Assembly: GCA_036346225.1 (NCBI GenBank)
Contig: JARFIW010001088.1
Span: 870,001 to 934,000 of the forward strand
Source: Platerodrilus igneus
Lineage: Eukaryota > Arthropoda > Insecta > Coleoptera > Lycidae
DNA: 64,000 nucleotides
Direction: 5' to 3'
In this document: positions 23,640-35,085 of the stretch, in pieces
Layout of the letters: each line of letters starts with the position of its first letter
Position numbering within the stretch: position 1 is the first letter of the stretch
Notes under the pieces: generated by a model
Seen by the model: only the letters and a program-made list of their open reading frames with translations
What the model was told of the DNA's origin: nothing
Database searches by the model: none
Position numbers and translations under genes: made by a program

Positions 23640-25552
23640 TCTATGACTAGTAATTAAAGTTTCCAGAAATCAGCGTGAAGTCGCTTTATAAATTGCCAGC
23701 GCGAAAGGCAATTTATGTTTAGGCTAGATAAGTGTACTTCTGGAATTACGGAATTTATAGGTGCTAGAGTTAAAAATGTCCCGGCGTTAGCGGTTTAAGA
23801 TCATTAGGATCTGAACTTTGAATGGACAAGGGGCGCGATCTATCTGACAAATTAGAGTAGAAAGTTCTTCGAAGGTTAATCGTTGGTTACCTACTACACG
23901 AGAAAGATGCGACTGTACCATTTTAACACCCGTTTCAGCTAACCCGTTGAAATGTGGACCAGAATGGGAGTTAAAATGCCAACGAAATGACAACGCTTCT
24001 GAAGCTTGTTTAGCCAATGATTCGATTATTTGCTCCAACTAGGTTGGTGCCGTTATCACTATAGCACGCAGTTACAGCTCCTCTTTCAGCTAGAAATCGG
24101 CGAAAAGCAGCGATAAAACTATCCTATGAAAGTTCTTGCGTAAGCTCTAAATGTATGGCTTTGTAGCCATGCACGAAAACACACGTAGGATTTAAAAACC
24201 TTTGCGCCCCGAGATCTGTATATTGTAACGAAAAATGGACCACAAAAATTGATGGTGACATGGGAAAAGGGTTTTAGTTGAGAAATTCTGGACGTCGGTA
24301 GATCTCCTATTGTGGGAGGTGCATAGAATTTAGTGCGTACCCTGAAACAACGCACGGAGCGAGATAGCGGGTTTGAATGGCGCTGTGAACTGAATGACTC
24401 CAGAACTGTTGTAATAGTAAATTATTTATTGTTTTCAACCCCGGATGCAAGTATTGGTTATGAATATGTTCTATAAGAAGAGTAGTTAACCGATGCGAAC
24501 TCGGTAACGGTAAGGGATTTTTGCAGAAAAATGTATTTCTGAATTTCTTATACGACCACCCACCCTGAGCCACCCATCCGAATCCAAAAAGGATGCAAGT
24601 ATTCGAAATGGTTTAGGTAGCAATTGATAGTGAATGATCTTCAGAATAACGTGCACCTACTTTATCAGGCACATTAAACATTTATGTAGTTCTTCAGGAC
24701 TAGCAGTTTCAAATTGTTTGCTAGGACCATGTTTAATATTAATCGAAACGCGAAAACAATAGGACAAAATTCTTTGAATTTTTTGAAGTGACGAATGTCC
24801 ATCAAGAAGTAGGTCGAAAATATTGTTTTCTATAAGTAAATTAAATACGGATCACTTCTCTTCTATAGCCAATTCTTCTACGTTAGCCGGCGGCATTGTA
24901 AAAGAATAAATGTGCCACCATTCACTAAGAAGCAGAGAAAGAAATGATGCGCCATTCCACCACATTTCGTTGCGTAATAATTCCAGGAGAAGTATCCCTC
25001 TAGAAGCACAGTTTGCTGAATGTAAAACTGAAGGAATATATCGCCAAGTAGCAGTGGAGACTATTTCCTAAATATGACTCACTCTGTTGGCCACAAAGGT
25101 TTTCCACCGGCTAGGGGACGACTTCAACCATTAAAGACGACTTGGGACTCAGACCACGCAGTAACTTTATCGAAAATAATTCGTTATGAATAAGTATCTT
25201 GTACGAAAGAAATACGATCTGCCAGAAGTTTGACAGCAGTAAGCTAAAGTTTGGAAATAGACAAAGATTTTAGTGGTGCCACTTTCCCTTTGGCAAATAC
25301 CAGAAAAATAGAAATATTGTTGATAGTCTCAACTCGAAAATAAACCACTGCGCCGTAGCCGATTGTTGAGGAGTCGCAGAAACCATTTAGTTCGCATCTT
25401 TGAAAATTATATAATAAAACACGACGAAGAAGGTTGACGCTAGAAAGTTCTGAAAGCTCAGCTTTGAGTTGACCCCACAAATCTATGATCTTCGATTCAG
25501 GAGTAACATCCCAACCTATTTTTGAAGCCCTTAGAAGGTGCGTAATATATTT
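23640..25552 (-). pseudogene. pol: second BEL/Pao element: RNase H, integrase and DUF5641 part
   Basis: Reading on the minus strand from 25552: KIGWDVTPESKIIDLW (connection) and GFCDSSTIGYGAVVYF (RNase H). LLIEHIHNQYLHPGL with C-V-V-S-G (H2C2 zone) and RCFRVRTKF follow, then LSFRWHFNSHSGPHFNGLAE (catalytic Glu region), LTFEELSTLICQID and LKPLTPGHF. Last comes INCLSRWQF with ADFWKL, the DUF5641 start, near 23640. Stops and frameshifts break it throughout. Its upstream half lies at 31120-32040; element B and about 0.8 kb of other DNA stand between. Confidence 0.75.
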
Positions 25553-26033
25553 TGCTACGTACATCGACCTAGTCTAACATAAAAAAGCCAAAGAAAGAAA
25601 AGTAAGTATGACCGGGCTCAATCGGTGAGTGGACGGGGTATCATACATACAAAATAGAATTACCTAAATGGAAAGCCTGAAATAAAGAAAAGAAATTAAC
25701 ACGATTTAGTACTAATTATAATTATTCTAAATAACATTCTAGTTAGACATACCAGCATAGTATACCAAAAAAACAAGACACAAAATCAATAACCACAATA
25801 CACATATGTCAAGATGAACAAAAAAATTACATCTTCAAATGGCGAGCTGCAGTTTTTAGGTCCCTCCCAATATGAATTACACAAAGAAAAATTACCCAGT
25901 TACAGCTCTATAAACCACAGCCCTACAGTATCAGTGTAAATGCCAAATTCAGTACATAACGTTGTCGTAGTATATACAATATTATTGACATACATCATCT
26001 CCCCTAAAGTAATCATTTTAAACCATTTACACA
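25553..26033 (-). repeat. 3' LTR of element B (left copy)
   Basis: Direct repeat of 29829-30309, with the same length and several substitutions. The BEL frame runs straight into its left edge at 25552. No clear polypurine tract is seen next to it. Confidence 0.8.
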
Positions 26034-26314
26034 TTAATTAGTCGATTAAGTCGTGGTTTCCGAAGAAGGGAAAAACGGACTAGAAAGCACCTGCCACAGG
26101 AAGTGGATCAAAAAATATATCAAGTCGGCCCGAAGACCGACAGAAAGTAACACCAGCCACAGGAAAAAGGCAAGGAATGTGGAACGACAAGAACGAGGAA
26201 AAAAGAAAAAACCAAAAAGAGTAACACCAAGAAGTACAAGTACACGCATCACAAAAAAACTTAAGAATCGCACCAAAGAAAATAAAACAGAATCCCAGTG
26301 TAGTTATGTATAAG

Positions 26315-26450
26315 TATGTGTGTGTGTGTGCGCGTGTGCGTGCGGGTGTGTGTGTGGATGTATAAGAAGTGTGTGTGTAAGAAGTGTGTGTGTATGAAGT
26401 GTGTGTGTATGCGTTGGACGTATGTGCGTACGTGTGTGTGTGTGTGTGTG
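26315..26450 (+). repeat. GT-rich microsatellite
   Basis: Runs of GT interrupted by short spacers, including AAGAAGTGTGTGTGTA repeated with variation. The open frame across it (26316-26666) is a by-product of the repeat. Confidence 0.85.
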
Positions 26451-26457
26451 TTAGACC

Positions 26458-26621
26458 GCTTTAGTCACCTCCTGCGACAGGCAGGTCGTACCGTGGGACT
26501 ATTCTATTCCCGGACCCACAGAGGTGAAAGAAAAAGAGATAGCTTTAGTCACCTCCTGCGACAGGCAGGTCGTACCGTGGGACTATTCTATTCCCGGACC
26601 CACAGAGGTGAAAGAAAAAGA
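26458..26621 (+). repeat. 84-bp tandem duplication in element B
   Basis: The unit starting GCTTTAGTCACCTCCTGCGA at 26458 repeats at 26542 with no seen substitution for about 80 bp. It contains CGACAGGCAGGTCG, a near-palindrome. No function is evident. Confidence 0.8.
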
Positions 26622-26943
26622 AAAGAAACCCAGCAAAACAGGGAAGTAAATAAAGGGATCGTATAGTCCAAAAATCAAGTTCTAAGGAAAGCAAAGTCGG
26701 CATAAGATTCGGGCGCGAGTACTAGATATTGGACTTAAGACGTTTGCGCCGCCAGAAATAAAATTAAACAAGATCAAAGACATTAGGACTTCACCGACAT
26801 ACGTTTTCCGGTTCGGAAGGAGAATAGACTAATGCATGCCTCTTTTTTGTGCAGTTTTCTGCCAAACAGGAACAGCAGGGGTGTAGTAGTTGTAGCACGA
26901 GGTTTAAGAGGTGGCAAGGGTAGTTTAGAAAACTCAAAACACG

Positions 26944-27645
26944 TCATAAAAGCACATTGTTTATTGTTAGGATTAGTGGTAAGGAAGTCAACGGCAGAAA
27001 GGAAACATCATGGGTTGTCAGAATATCAACGGTAGAAAAAGAAAAGGTATGGACTGTAAGACAATCAACCTTACGAAAAGAAACACCAGCAGAGCACACT
27101 TCAGTTACGTTAGATAAAGGGACAGAAACAGATAAAATTTTATCGATACTAGGTACATGACTATCAGTATCACAGTTAGGAAAGAGAACAGCATTGGCTG
27201 TAGCAGTATCAACACTAGGAAAAGGAGCAGAATCCGATAACATTTCAACCATGTTACATAAAGGAACAGGATCGGGTAGAAGTTCATCAACGTAACAAGA
27301 ACAAACAGCATCAGGAAGAATTTCATCCACAAAAGATAAAAAAGCAGCATCAGGTTGACCTTCGTCAGCATTAGATAATAGGACATCAGCTAGGATTTGA
27401 CCAACCTTAGTTAAAAGAACAAAAGAAAGTAGAAGTTTGTGAGCATTATATAAAGAAACACAATTAAAAAGAGTTATTTTGTCAACATCAGAAAAATGAG
27501 TAAGAGCAGGTAGTGTTTCATCAACGTCCGATAAAGTAGTAAAATGAAGTAAGATTTCATCAATGTTAGACCACGGACTAAGAAACAGACAAAACTTCAA
27601 CCACAATGAGAACGGATTCGTTGACCATAGTAGATAAAGAAACAA
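26944..27645 (-). CDS. open frame of 13-residue tandem repeats in element B
   Basis: A 233-residue minus-strand frame, most of it copies of a 13-residue unit with consensus near VDEILPDAVPLSN. Clear units include VDEILPDAVCSCY, VDELLPDPVPLCN, MVEMLSDSAPFPS, VDTATANAVLFPN and VTEVCSAGVSFRK. About 15-17 units (39 bp each) are present. It lies downstream of the Gag remnants of the same element. No known domain is recognised. It may be a Gag extension, or merely a 39-bp minisatellite that stays open because the period is a multiple of three. Confidence 0.4.
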   Translation of the reverse strand: MFLYLLWSTNPFSLWLKFCLFLSPWSNIDEILLHFTTLSDVDETLPALTHFSDVDKITLFNCVSLYNAHKLLLSFVLLTKVGQILADVLLSNADEGQPDAAFLSFVDEILPDAVCSCYVDELLPDPVPLCNMVEMLSDSAPFPSVDTATANAVLFPNCDTDSHVPSIDKILSVSVPLSNVTEVCSAGVSFRKVDCLTVHTFSFSTVDILTTHDVSFLPLTSLPLILTINNVLL

Positions 27646-27958
27646 GGTCAGATAAAACTTTGACGACAGCAGTAACAGGCATTATAGCTACGGGTTCCCT
27701 AACTTCAACAGGATCTTCGCTGACTAAATTAGAAGTTATCGTCACCTCAGCTACACCTGTTATTGTAGGTACGACAGAAATTTCTTGAGTAGAACTATTT
27801 AAGAAAGTGGGAACATTTAAAATTTTGGCAGCAACGGCAACAGCCATTAAAGATACACGTTCCTGAACTGCAACAGGACCCTCTCTAACTGAATTAGAAA
27901 TTATCGTCACTTCAGTGACGTTTGTGCTTGCAGACACGACATTCTTGGGTAGAATCAT
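27640..27958 (-). repeat. 165-bp direct duplication with open frame upstream of the 13-residue repeats
   Basis: Two diverged copies offset by 165 bp. For example, TTAGAAGTTATCGTCACCTC near 27728 is matched by TTAGAAATTATCGTCACTTC near 27893. On the minus strand both copies stay open and encode similar 55-residue segments (TEVTIISNSV against AEVTITSNLV). The multiple-of-three period and matching frames suggest former coding sequence. Confidence 0.5.
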
Positions 27959-28119
27959 TTAAGAAATCGGGAACAAACTTTGAAAAGCTAGCTGCATGTC
28001 ACTAATTCGAAGTATGGGTTGCACTAGTGTTGGAAACACAGTTTGGGGTGAAGTGAAAACGTCGAATCTAGTTGGTCATATCTTGAATCGCGAAGGACAG
28101 AAGGAACTTGGTTCTTGTT

Positions 28120-29280
28120 AGTAGAGGTTCAGTAAGTAGGGCCGTGATAGCCGTAAAAATCAATATTACAGTTCACGGGCTGATATGGCTGAAAAGGGTA
28201 GGAGGTAATGGTAGTAGGGCAGGCAGAAGGAGGTGTAGAAAAGAATGTAGAACTAGAGACGGAAGAAATTTTGTTCGAAGCTTTATTCGCCGACGAAGGG
28301 CATATTTTGATAGTAGTAGCAGGATAACCTGGATAAGTACAGAAGAGTACGTAGAGTGAGAAGCAGAAGAAATTAGGCACGTAGAGGTGAGGACAGTATT
28401 TGAAGTATGATTCGAAGACCAATTAGTAGTAGGATGACAGTTTGGACAGTTGCGGAGAGAAATTCCCTTATATCCGCAACCATGGCAATAAAGTACTTGG
28501 AGACGAGTACAGCGTGTTGAAACATGACCAGGTTTGTCGCAATTAAAGCATACGATCTGACGAGTAGAAGTAGAACTAGTACGAAAACAGGAGAACGTAC
28601 GGAAGAAATATCGGATCTACCCATAGGCGTAGGAGAAACCTTAACAATTAGGTCATGTGGAGTAAAATATTTTCCTCTATAGTAGCACACTTATAAGCAA
28701 AATCCGGGGGTTTAAAATGTTGAATCAGTAAATTAGACAACGATTTCCAGTCAGATAACCTATGCCGATTACCACGATTCCAAAGTAACGCTTTAGCAAG
28801 TCCACTGCAGACTCAGATAATTGCAATTCTGACACATGTTGAGTTCGTCGGTGTTCTTCGACCCGTCCCAGAAAATTTTAAGTTCTATTCCAACACATGG
28901 AGGCCTTGGTGGGAAGCCTAAAAAGGAGTAGCGACTGACTTAGGCACTGTAGTATGGGCTAATTCCGGTTCAGCAGTAACAGTATGTTGGTCGTGACTAA
29001 GCGATACGGAATTATAGGCCAGAATCTTTGCCAGTTCTAACTTCAGACATTCGTTCTGTAAATCTTGCAAGAAGTGAACGGTCGGCAAATGGGTTCTATA
29101 AAATGGATCAAGGTTACGAAGTTAAGTGGATAATTGATCATTCTGATTAAAAGAACCATTCCACTCAAACAGGCCCGTCATACACGCGAAATAGGTAATA
29201 ATACTTTTGGATGACTTCTGCCGTCTCTTACAGATCATATTAAACACCACCAATCTATGATCAGTCATTTTGAATTAGAA
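28120..29280 (-). pseudogene. gag: element B Gag remnant: capsid and zinc knuckles
   Basis: Minus strand from 29275: VFNMICKRRQKSSKSIITYF, then LRNLDPFYRTHLP and LQNECLKLELAKIL, the C-terminal capsid-like region of Ty3-type Gags. CFNCDKPGHVSTRC (28550-28509) is a canonical CCHC knuckle. CHGCGYKGISLRNCPNC (28488-28438) is the same unusual second motif as in element A. Stops and frameshifts break it. The stretch after the knuckles is Pro/Ser-rich in an alternative frame to 28129. Confidence 0.65.
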
Positions 29281-29801
29281 TAAAGAAAAGAAATTGGAGG
29301 AAAGTAACTAAATAAAGAATAACCGTAACGCGATAAAAGATCCAAAAAACAAATTATTGCGAATACATGACAATTTAAAACATATCCGACGGATAAATTT
29401 CGGGAACACCAAAGTAGTGGAGCAACAAAATAGGAACCTAGAATAGGAATAGGGCGCCAACGTTTTCAACGGACTATAATTATCGGTGAAAACGCAATTT
29501 CGATAATCTAAAATGAGCCACTCAATGTTACTTAGCGATCAAGAAGTTAAACAAAATAAAAATTTAAGAAGACCGAACCCACACAAGAAATAAAGAAGAT
29601 CGAACCGCATGTGAGGGACAGCAAAGAGCCAAAAGAAGAAATAAATAACACTCCGAACGTAAAGGAAGAAAAAAAAGTAGCCTCAGGCCGAGAAAGGTGG
29701 ATAATGTCAACCAAGAATTGAGCCAGAAACTAAGCGAAACCAAATTGGAGACAAAGTTAATCAGCCAAAATCGGAGCCAAAAATTAACTAAACAAACTCG
29801 G

Positions 29802-29822
29802 AGCCCCACGCCAGGTCGTCAA
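29802..29822 (-). promoter_or_regulatory. putative primer-binding site of element B (tRNA-Lys type)
   Basis: On the minus strand, eight bases after the 5' LTR, TGACGACCTGGCGTGGGGCT resembles the tRNA-Lys-type consensus TGGCGCCCAACGTGGGGC; the block CGTGGGGCTC is exact. A leader follows with recurring CTCC/GGCTC motifs (about 29700-29800), similar in style to the element A leader. Confidence 0.5.
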
Positions 29823-29828
29823 AATTTA

Positions 29829-30309
29829 TGCTACGTACATCGACGTAGTCTAACATAAAAAAACCAAAGAAAGAAAAGTAAGTACGACTGGGCTCAATGG
29901 GTTAGTGAGCGGGGTATTACACATACAAAAAAATTATCTAAATGGAAAGCCTGAAATAAAGAAAAGAAATTAACACGATTTAGTATTAACTATAATTATT
30001 CTAAATAACATTCTGGTTAGACATACCAGCGTAGTATAACAAAAAATCAAGAAACAAAATCAATAACCACAACACACATATATCAACAGGAACAAAAGAA
30101 ATTACTTCTTAAAATGGCGAGCTGCAGTTTTTAGATCACTCCCCATATGAATTACACAAAGAAAAATTACCCAATTACAGTTCTAGAAACCAAAGCCGTA
30201 CAGTATCAGTGTAAATACTAAATTCAGTACATAATATTGTCAAAATAAATACAATATTATTGACAAACATCATCTCCCCTAAAGGTAATCATTTTAAACC
30301 ATTTACACA
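29829..30309 (-). repeat. 5' LTR of element B (right copy)
   Basis: Direct repeat of 25553-26033. Its inner edge is followed on the minus strand by TAAATTT and the primer-binding-like site. Confidence 0.8.
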
Positions 30310-31120
30310 TTAATAAGTAGCAAAATATTTTTTTTAGTTATTTAAAACAAATAGTACAGCATTCATAGTAAGGCAATAAATAGCAAAATAGTTCCTTAAT
30401 TTTCGGAAATGCGGATTAATTTTGTGAATGCTTGAGCTTAAAATGTGAAGTCCAAATAGATATGGTTTCAACGTGAACAAGGAAAAAACACTTACCAGCA
30501 TGTCCAAGGTGTATTCTAGACACACCGTCTTCAAGGACAGCGCGAAACAGATGTTCTCGGGATCACGCCATGCGTGAGTCCTCCCATCACAACAAAAGGC
30601 GGCAATCCATCGTCGCTTTGGAGCCACCGGAAAAAGCTAGAATGGTTATAGGTAAATTAATTTATTGTCGCCGAAAATTAGGTTTGTAAAACCATCATTA
30701 CTTACCACGCTGTATTGCGTACGCAAAATTCCCACGAAGAAAATGGAAACAACAAAAATATAACGAATGTTTTCGTCGTGTATATGGAAAAAAAGTTAAT
30801 ATTAATTTGTTTAACTAAATAACCAGAGCTCCAAGTAATATTGGTGTTATCAAAGGTGATTGGCAAACTTGAAAACACGGTTTTATTGGATAGTTCAGTA
30901 CGTTGTTTCCAAAAGTTTTAGATTGAAACGATAGAGAAAGTAATTACACGCTATCACAATGTATAACGAGTTAAACGTTTTGTTTCAAAGCAACTAGATT
31001 TCAATTGAAAATTATTAGAAAGCTTGCTTATTATAGGAAGGTCTAATATACCGGGTGTTGCTGAAGGATTTGCGGGTAGAAACGGAATCGATGTAAATAA
31101 AAAACCAAATAACGGATACG
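30310..31120. other. unassigned DNA between element B and the BEL RT half
   Basis: The BEL frame stops making sense near 31120 and resumes at 25552, so this 0.8 kb is probably another insertion or rearranged flank. A minus-strand frame at 30334-30627 contains CCDGRTHAWRDPE, weakly like the R-x-x-x-W-R region of Tc1/mariner transposases. I would not annotate it on that basis. Confidence 0.35.
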
Positions 31121-32040
31121 GTTTTACCGCCGGAAATGAACGTAACAACTTTGCAGAAGGAAGGATTGGGCCAAAATCCCTAGTGGATCAAAAATTCTCC
31201 TTATGTCTGAAAGAATAAAAGGTTTGGTAAAAGGTCTATCACTAATTTGGTATTCCTAAGAAAATGAATCCGAATTTGGTTGCCATTGAAGACGTAGAAC
31301 TTTTAAGTAGTGTTTCTTCTTTGTCAAAGGTTAAAGGCACTTGTCGATTCGAATTCGGGGCGATAGCTAGTAGTTCGGGTGAATTACTAGCCCACTTTTG
31401 AAGTTCAAATGCTCCTAGTTTTAGAAGATCGATCAACTCTTGTAGCAACGAAAGAGGAGCTGCTACTGAAAAAATATTTCCAATCATATCATCAACGTAG
31501 GTTTGTGTTTTAATTAGCTTACTAGCTTGGGGAAAACGAGTTTCTACTAAATCAGCTAGCTCGTTTCAGGTACGCATAGCCAAATATGGACTGCAGTTCA
31601 AGCCAAAGGTAACGGTATTTAACATACATTAGGATAAAGTATCATCAGGTGAATATCTGCACAAAATTTTTTGATAATTTCTGTGCGGAAAACAAGAATC
31701 TGACGAAAAATTTGTTAATATTTGCAATAAATACCACAGGGTCTACTCGAAAAATAAGTAGGAGCGAAAATATGTCCTTTTGTAATTTAGGCCATGGGAG
31801 TAAAGTGTTATTTAAACTTAAGCCATTAGGCCCATTTGCGGAACCGTCCCACACTACACGAAGCTGAACTCTGTAGTAGCATTTTCCTGTTTAATTACAC
31901 AGTGATGCGGTAAATAATAAGAAAACAAAAAATTTGTGTACGGTCAGGCAAGTGACATGTGATCGTTTTCCAAATAGTTTTTTATGAAATCAGAATAAGC
32001 TAGATATGGGCTGCAGTTCAAGCCAAAGGTATGGGTAGTT
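31120..32040 (-). pseudogene. pol: second BEL/Pao element: reverse transcriptase part
   Basis: Minus strand from about 31930: YLPHHCVIKQ, WDGSANGPNGLSLNNTLL, QKDIFSLLL and VVFIANINKFF (first catalytic region). TYVDDMIGNIF (Y-V-D-D box) and LIDLLKLGAFELQKW follow, then KPFILSDIRRIFDPLGIL. The order and motifs match BEL RT. It continues conceptually at 25552. The phrase GGGCTGCAGTTCAAGCCAAAGGT recurs imperfectly at about 31590 and 32010, a small local duplication. Confidence 0.75.
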
Positions 32041-32399
32041 AACCCTTTATTTGACAAAGTGTGATAAAAAAATGTGAAAATTGTTTTAATGTGTTTTACT
32101 GGTAAAATAGGTCTAGTTTAGGTTATATTTCACTTAATAGTTTCATAAAAGCATTAGAGAATTGTTTTTTGATAATATTAATTACAGTTTACATCACCAG
32201 GTTCAGCAGCATTTCACATTGTTTTGCAGGCGTGAATTACAGTTCATATTGTCAATAAGAGACAAATTATCAATGAAAAATAAAATGGAAATGGTCTAAA
32301 TAAATTAAAAATAAATTTCTAACGGCAAGTAAAACATAAAATACATCAAAAACATATATGCAGTCAGTGCAGAAAACAAGTAGTCTTTATAAATAAGCT

Positions 32400-32650
32400 A
32401 ATTTTTGAAACATGGAAGTCATGAAAACAATTTTTCTTGGTGGTAAAACACAAGTTTAATTTGCATTTACTACATATAACTGTAGTTACACCTGTTTGAC
32501 AATTTCTACACTTACTTTTTTCACCAAAAACTGGAAAACGACCGAACTGATCGAGTCTCGCCTCATCTGGTGGTCTTGGTCTGACTGGAGTGTTTATTTT
32601 ATTGATTATAGAAGGGTTGTTGATGGTCTACCTCTTCGATTTATGTTATA
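32400..32650 (-). pseudogene. piggyBac-type transposase, C-terminal cysteine-rich end
   Basis: Minus strand: RGRPSTTLL, then (with a frame break) RPRPPDEARLDQFGRF, CRNCQTGVTTVICSKC and LCFTTKKNCFHDFH. The Cys/His pattern is the RING/PHD-like end of piggyBac-family transposases that binds the transposon ends. Confidence 0.75.
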
Positions 32651-34610
32651 AACAACATTTTATAAAGTGAGTTTGCAACCTATTAGTTTAGGCAGTCTAT
32701 TACGTTATGTTAATATTTTGACATAATTATTTCATTTAAAAAATAAGTATCAACATGTTCAAAATTTAAACATCCAATACTACTTCTAGGTATCACTTCA
32801 AATTTCAAGTTTCAAGAATAACTCAGTATACTTACCCCTCGGCCAGGTTCAGCAGTACAAACGGCAATGATCCCTTGTCCAAAGGTGAGAGCAAGTGAGA
32901 CGTCTTGATTCAGAAAAGGGTTCCTTGGCTTGAATTTATAACTTGAGAAATAAGACACAATTTGAAGTGATTCGTGTTGTGTATTATCAAGGTTAATTTT
33001 CCAGTATTACTCCATTGGTATAATATTCTTAAATTATCTGACTCATAACAAAATGGGTGCTAAATGCATGCATGTGGTTTAACATGTATGGCTAAAATTG
33101 CACAAATAAGTATAGAACAACAGATTATATACAACAGATTAGAACACAAATAAGTTTTTCTAAATATACACTTATACTGAACCATAAAAAGTTATTATCA
33201 CCGTATTTGTTGAATTTTCTTTTACATATATTTACAGATGTAGCCTGGTCGACAAGCAGCACCTGAGTCTTCTTTGGGTGTTAGGATAGGTGGACAAACA
33301 GGAAATGGTATTCTCTGTACTCTCCAAAACTAATCCATAAAACGACATGAACAAAGAACTGTGAATTTGTAGCACCTTGTGATGATTTAGATGAGTCCCC
33401 AAATGAAATGATCAAAATAATTTCCAACGCTCCTATAAAGCTTCTAACAAAAATCCTATCGTTTGAACCAAACAGTAAACAAAACTTTTTAATGTAAAAG
33501 ACAAAATGAGCAAAAATCAACCCAACTAAATAAACGTAAACTAAAAAGGATACTTACAAAAAGGTAATTAATTTTGCAGATTACAGAAACGTGATATACT
33601 TACATATCTGTAAAATAGACGCGATTAATAATTACTTCCAGCACATACTGATTATCCGAAAACTTAAATCGGCACTTAGGGCTTTGCCAAAACACTATCC
33701 CAACGTTTAAATAATTGTTGGTTAAGTTCAACACAATTAGTTGAAGACACTTAAACACTTCTGGCAATTTCCCTATTATTAATAAACGTCTAAACTGTTC
33801 AAAGAATTTTGTAAAAGAGAGCAAACGCTGTTTCTCCATTTTAAACGAAAGCCTTTTTATCACCTGATAAATAACTAATCCATAGGCGGATCTCTTTAAA
33901 ATAGTATTTGAAACTAGAGTGGGAATTATTAGTCCTTTGAATGAACTCATAAAATTATGCAAGCAATATACCCTTGATGAGTAGTAATTCTATGCTACGA
34001 AAAGTGATGCAATAAATTTTGAGAGACTAAATAAATGTCGTTAACTGTATGAATATAAACATGACCTTCTAAAACAGTACGTTTTTGTTGAGAAACCTCA
34101 GATGATCAGACACGGCACAAACGCGCAAGTCCAGTCACCTGTGGAATTTTGACAAAAACGTTTAATGAAGCATAAACATACCCTAGCCTAATTACTCATA
34201 TAGATTTTACAAGATAATTGAAAATAATAAGAATGATTGCATAAGCTTTTCACAAAATATATTTAAACACGAAGTGTATTTGAGCGATAACATGAAGCTT
34301 GTTAAGAATAAATCACAACACTTAAACTGAATGACTAGAATGAATGTTAATTTATAGAGAGATAATTCTATAACCAATGTTGACATTAATATTCCTTGCT
34401 TAAAGAATAATGAAATGTAAATATTCCCCAAAGTTTTAGGACTATATATAAAACCATCCTTGATAATTAATAGCGTTACTAATTAGGATAAACTTTATAC
34501 GAATACGTTCGTTACTCAAATAATTGATTCCTATTAGATGTTATAATCTACCCCTGAAAATATAGATCACCCAACTATCATACATGCAATTAAAAATATA
34601 TACAATAACC
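32651..34610. other. no recognisable gene between piggyBac pieces
   Basis: AT-rich. Minus-strand frames at 33281-33520 and 33600-33962 carry no motif I recognise. The region could be introns or decayed interior of the piggyBac copy, or later insertions. Confidence 0.4.
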
Positions 34611-34614
34611 TAGT

Positions 34615-35085
34615 AACAGCATAACATCCCAATGTGACTATTAGAATTTGCAATTCTCAACCTAAATTCTTTTAGGGCCAAATGTTTTGTATTAGGGCTG
34701 GTCGATTCTAGATCTTGACGATAAAGTAACCAGCTCTTGTTTACACAAATGTCAAGTAATTGGCAGAACACACATATAATATTTTTGTTTTGTATTCTGT
34801 GCAATAAATTGCCACAAGCATGTCCGCGAGGTCAACTCCACCCATATCCTGATTATACTCTTTTATAATTTGTGGGCACCAAAACTCGATTTTCTGCTTG
34901 ACCTCATTGGAATATGGTTTTACTGTACTTACAGGTTCTGCATCAATATATGAACTAGTGATGGCAACACATTTCCTGTCTGCAAATTTCTCTATAACTA
35001 CTTTATTTTTGTTGTCAGATTGTTCTTCAAATGACCCCCTCCCTTTATTCAAGAGCTCCTTATCCTCAACTAATTTGCATCCCTC
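34615..35085 (-). pseudogene. piggyBac-type transposase, catalytic C-terminal part of DDE domain
   Basis: Minus strand: LVEDKELLNKGRGSFEE, DRKCVAITSSY, then IIKEYNQDMGGVDLADML, which holds the last catalytic Asp of the piggyBac DDD core. After a frame change come LLDICVNKSWLLYRQD and LKEFRLRIA. The N-terminal half with the earlier catalytic residues is missing. Confidence 0.75.

Larger units (their letters stand above)
25553..30309 (-). mobile_element. LTR retrotransposon B: gag remnant plus tandem-repeat frame, no pol
   Basis: Two 481-bp direct repeats bound a 3.8 kb interior. Read on the minus strand, each LTR starts TGTGTAAATGG and ends ACGTAGCA. From 5' to 3' (minus) the interior has a primer-binding-like site, a repeat-rich leader, Gag capsid and zinc-knuckle remnants, a region of protein-like tandem repeats, an 84-bp duplication and a GT microsatellite. 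No pol domain was seen. Inserted in the second BEL element. The flanking five bases (TATTT and TTAAT) do not match, so the target duplication is lost or the flanks are rearranged. Confidence 0.75.

Noticed and set aside
26316..26666. 116-codon Cys/Val-rich frame
   Set aside because: It is translation of a GT microsatellite and the 84-bp duplication.
30334..30627. Tc1/mariner-type transposase fragment (CDGRTHAWRDPE)
   Set aside because: Only a short weak resemblance to the R-x-x-x-W-R region; no catalytic motif, no ends, not enough to call.
33600..33962. 120-codon minus-strand frame between piggyBac pieces
   Set aside because: No recognisable domain and no repeat support; kept as unassigned DNA.
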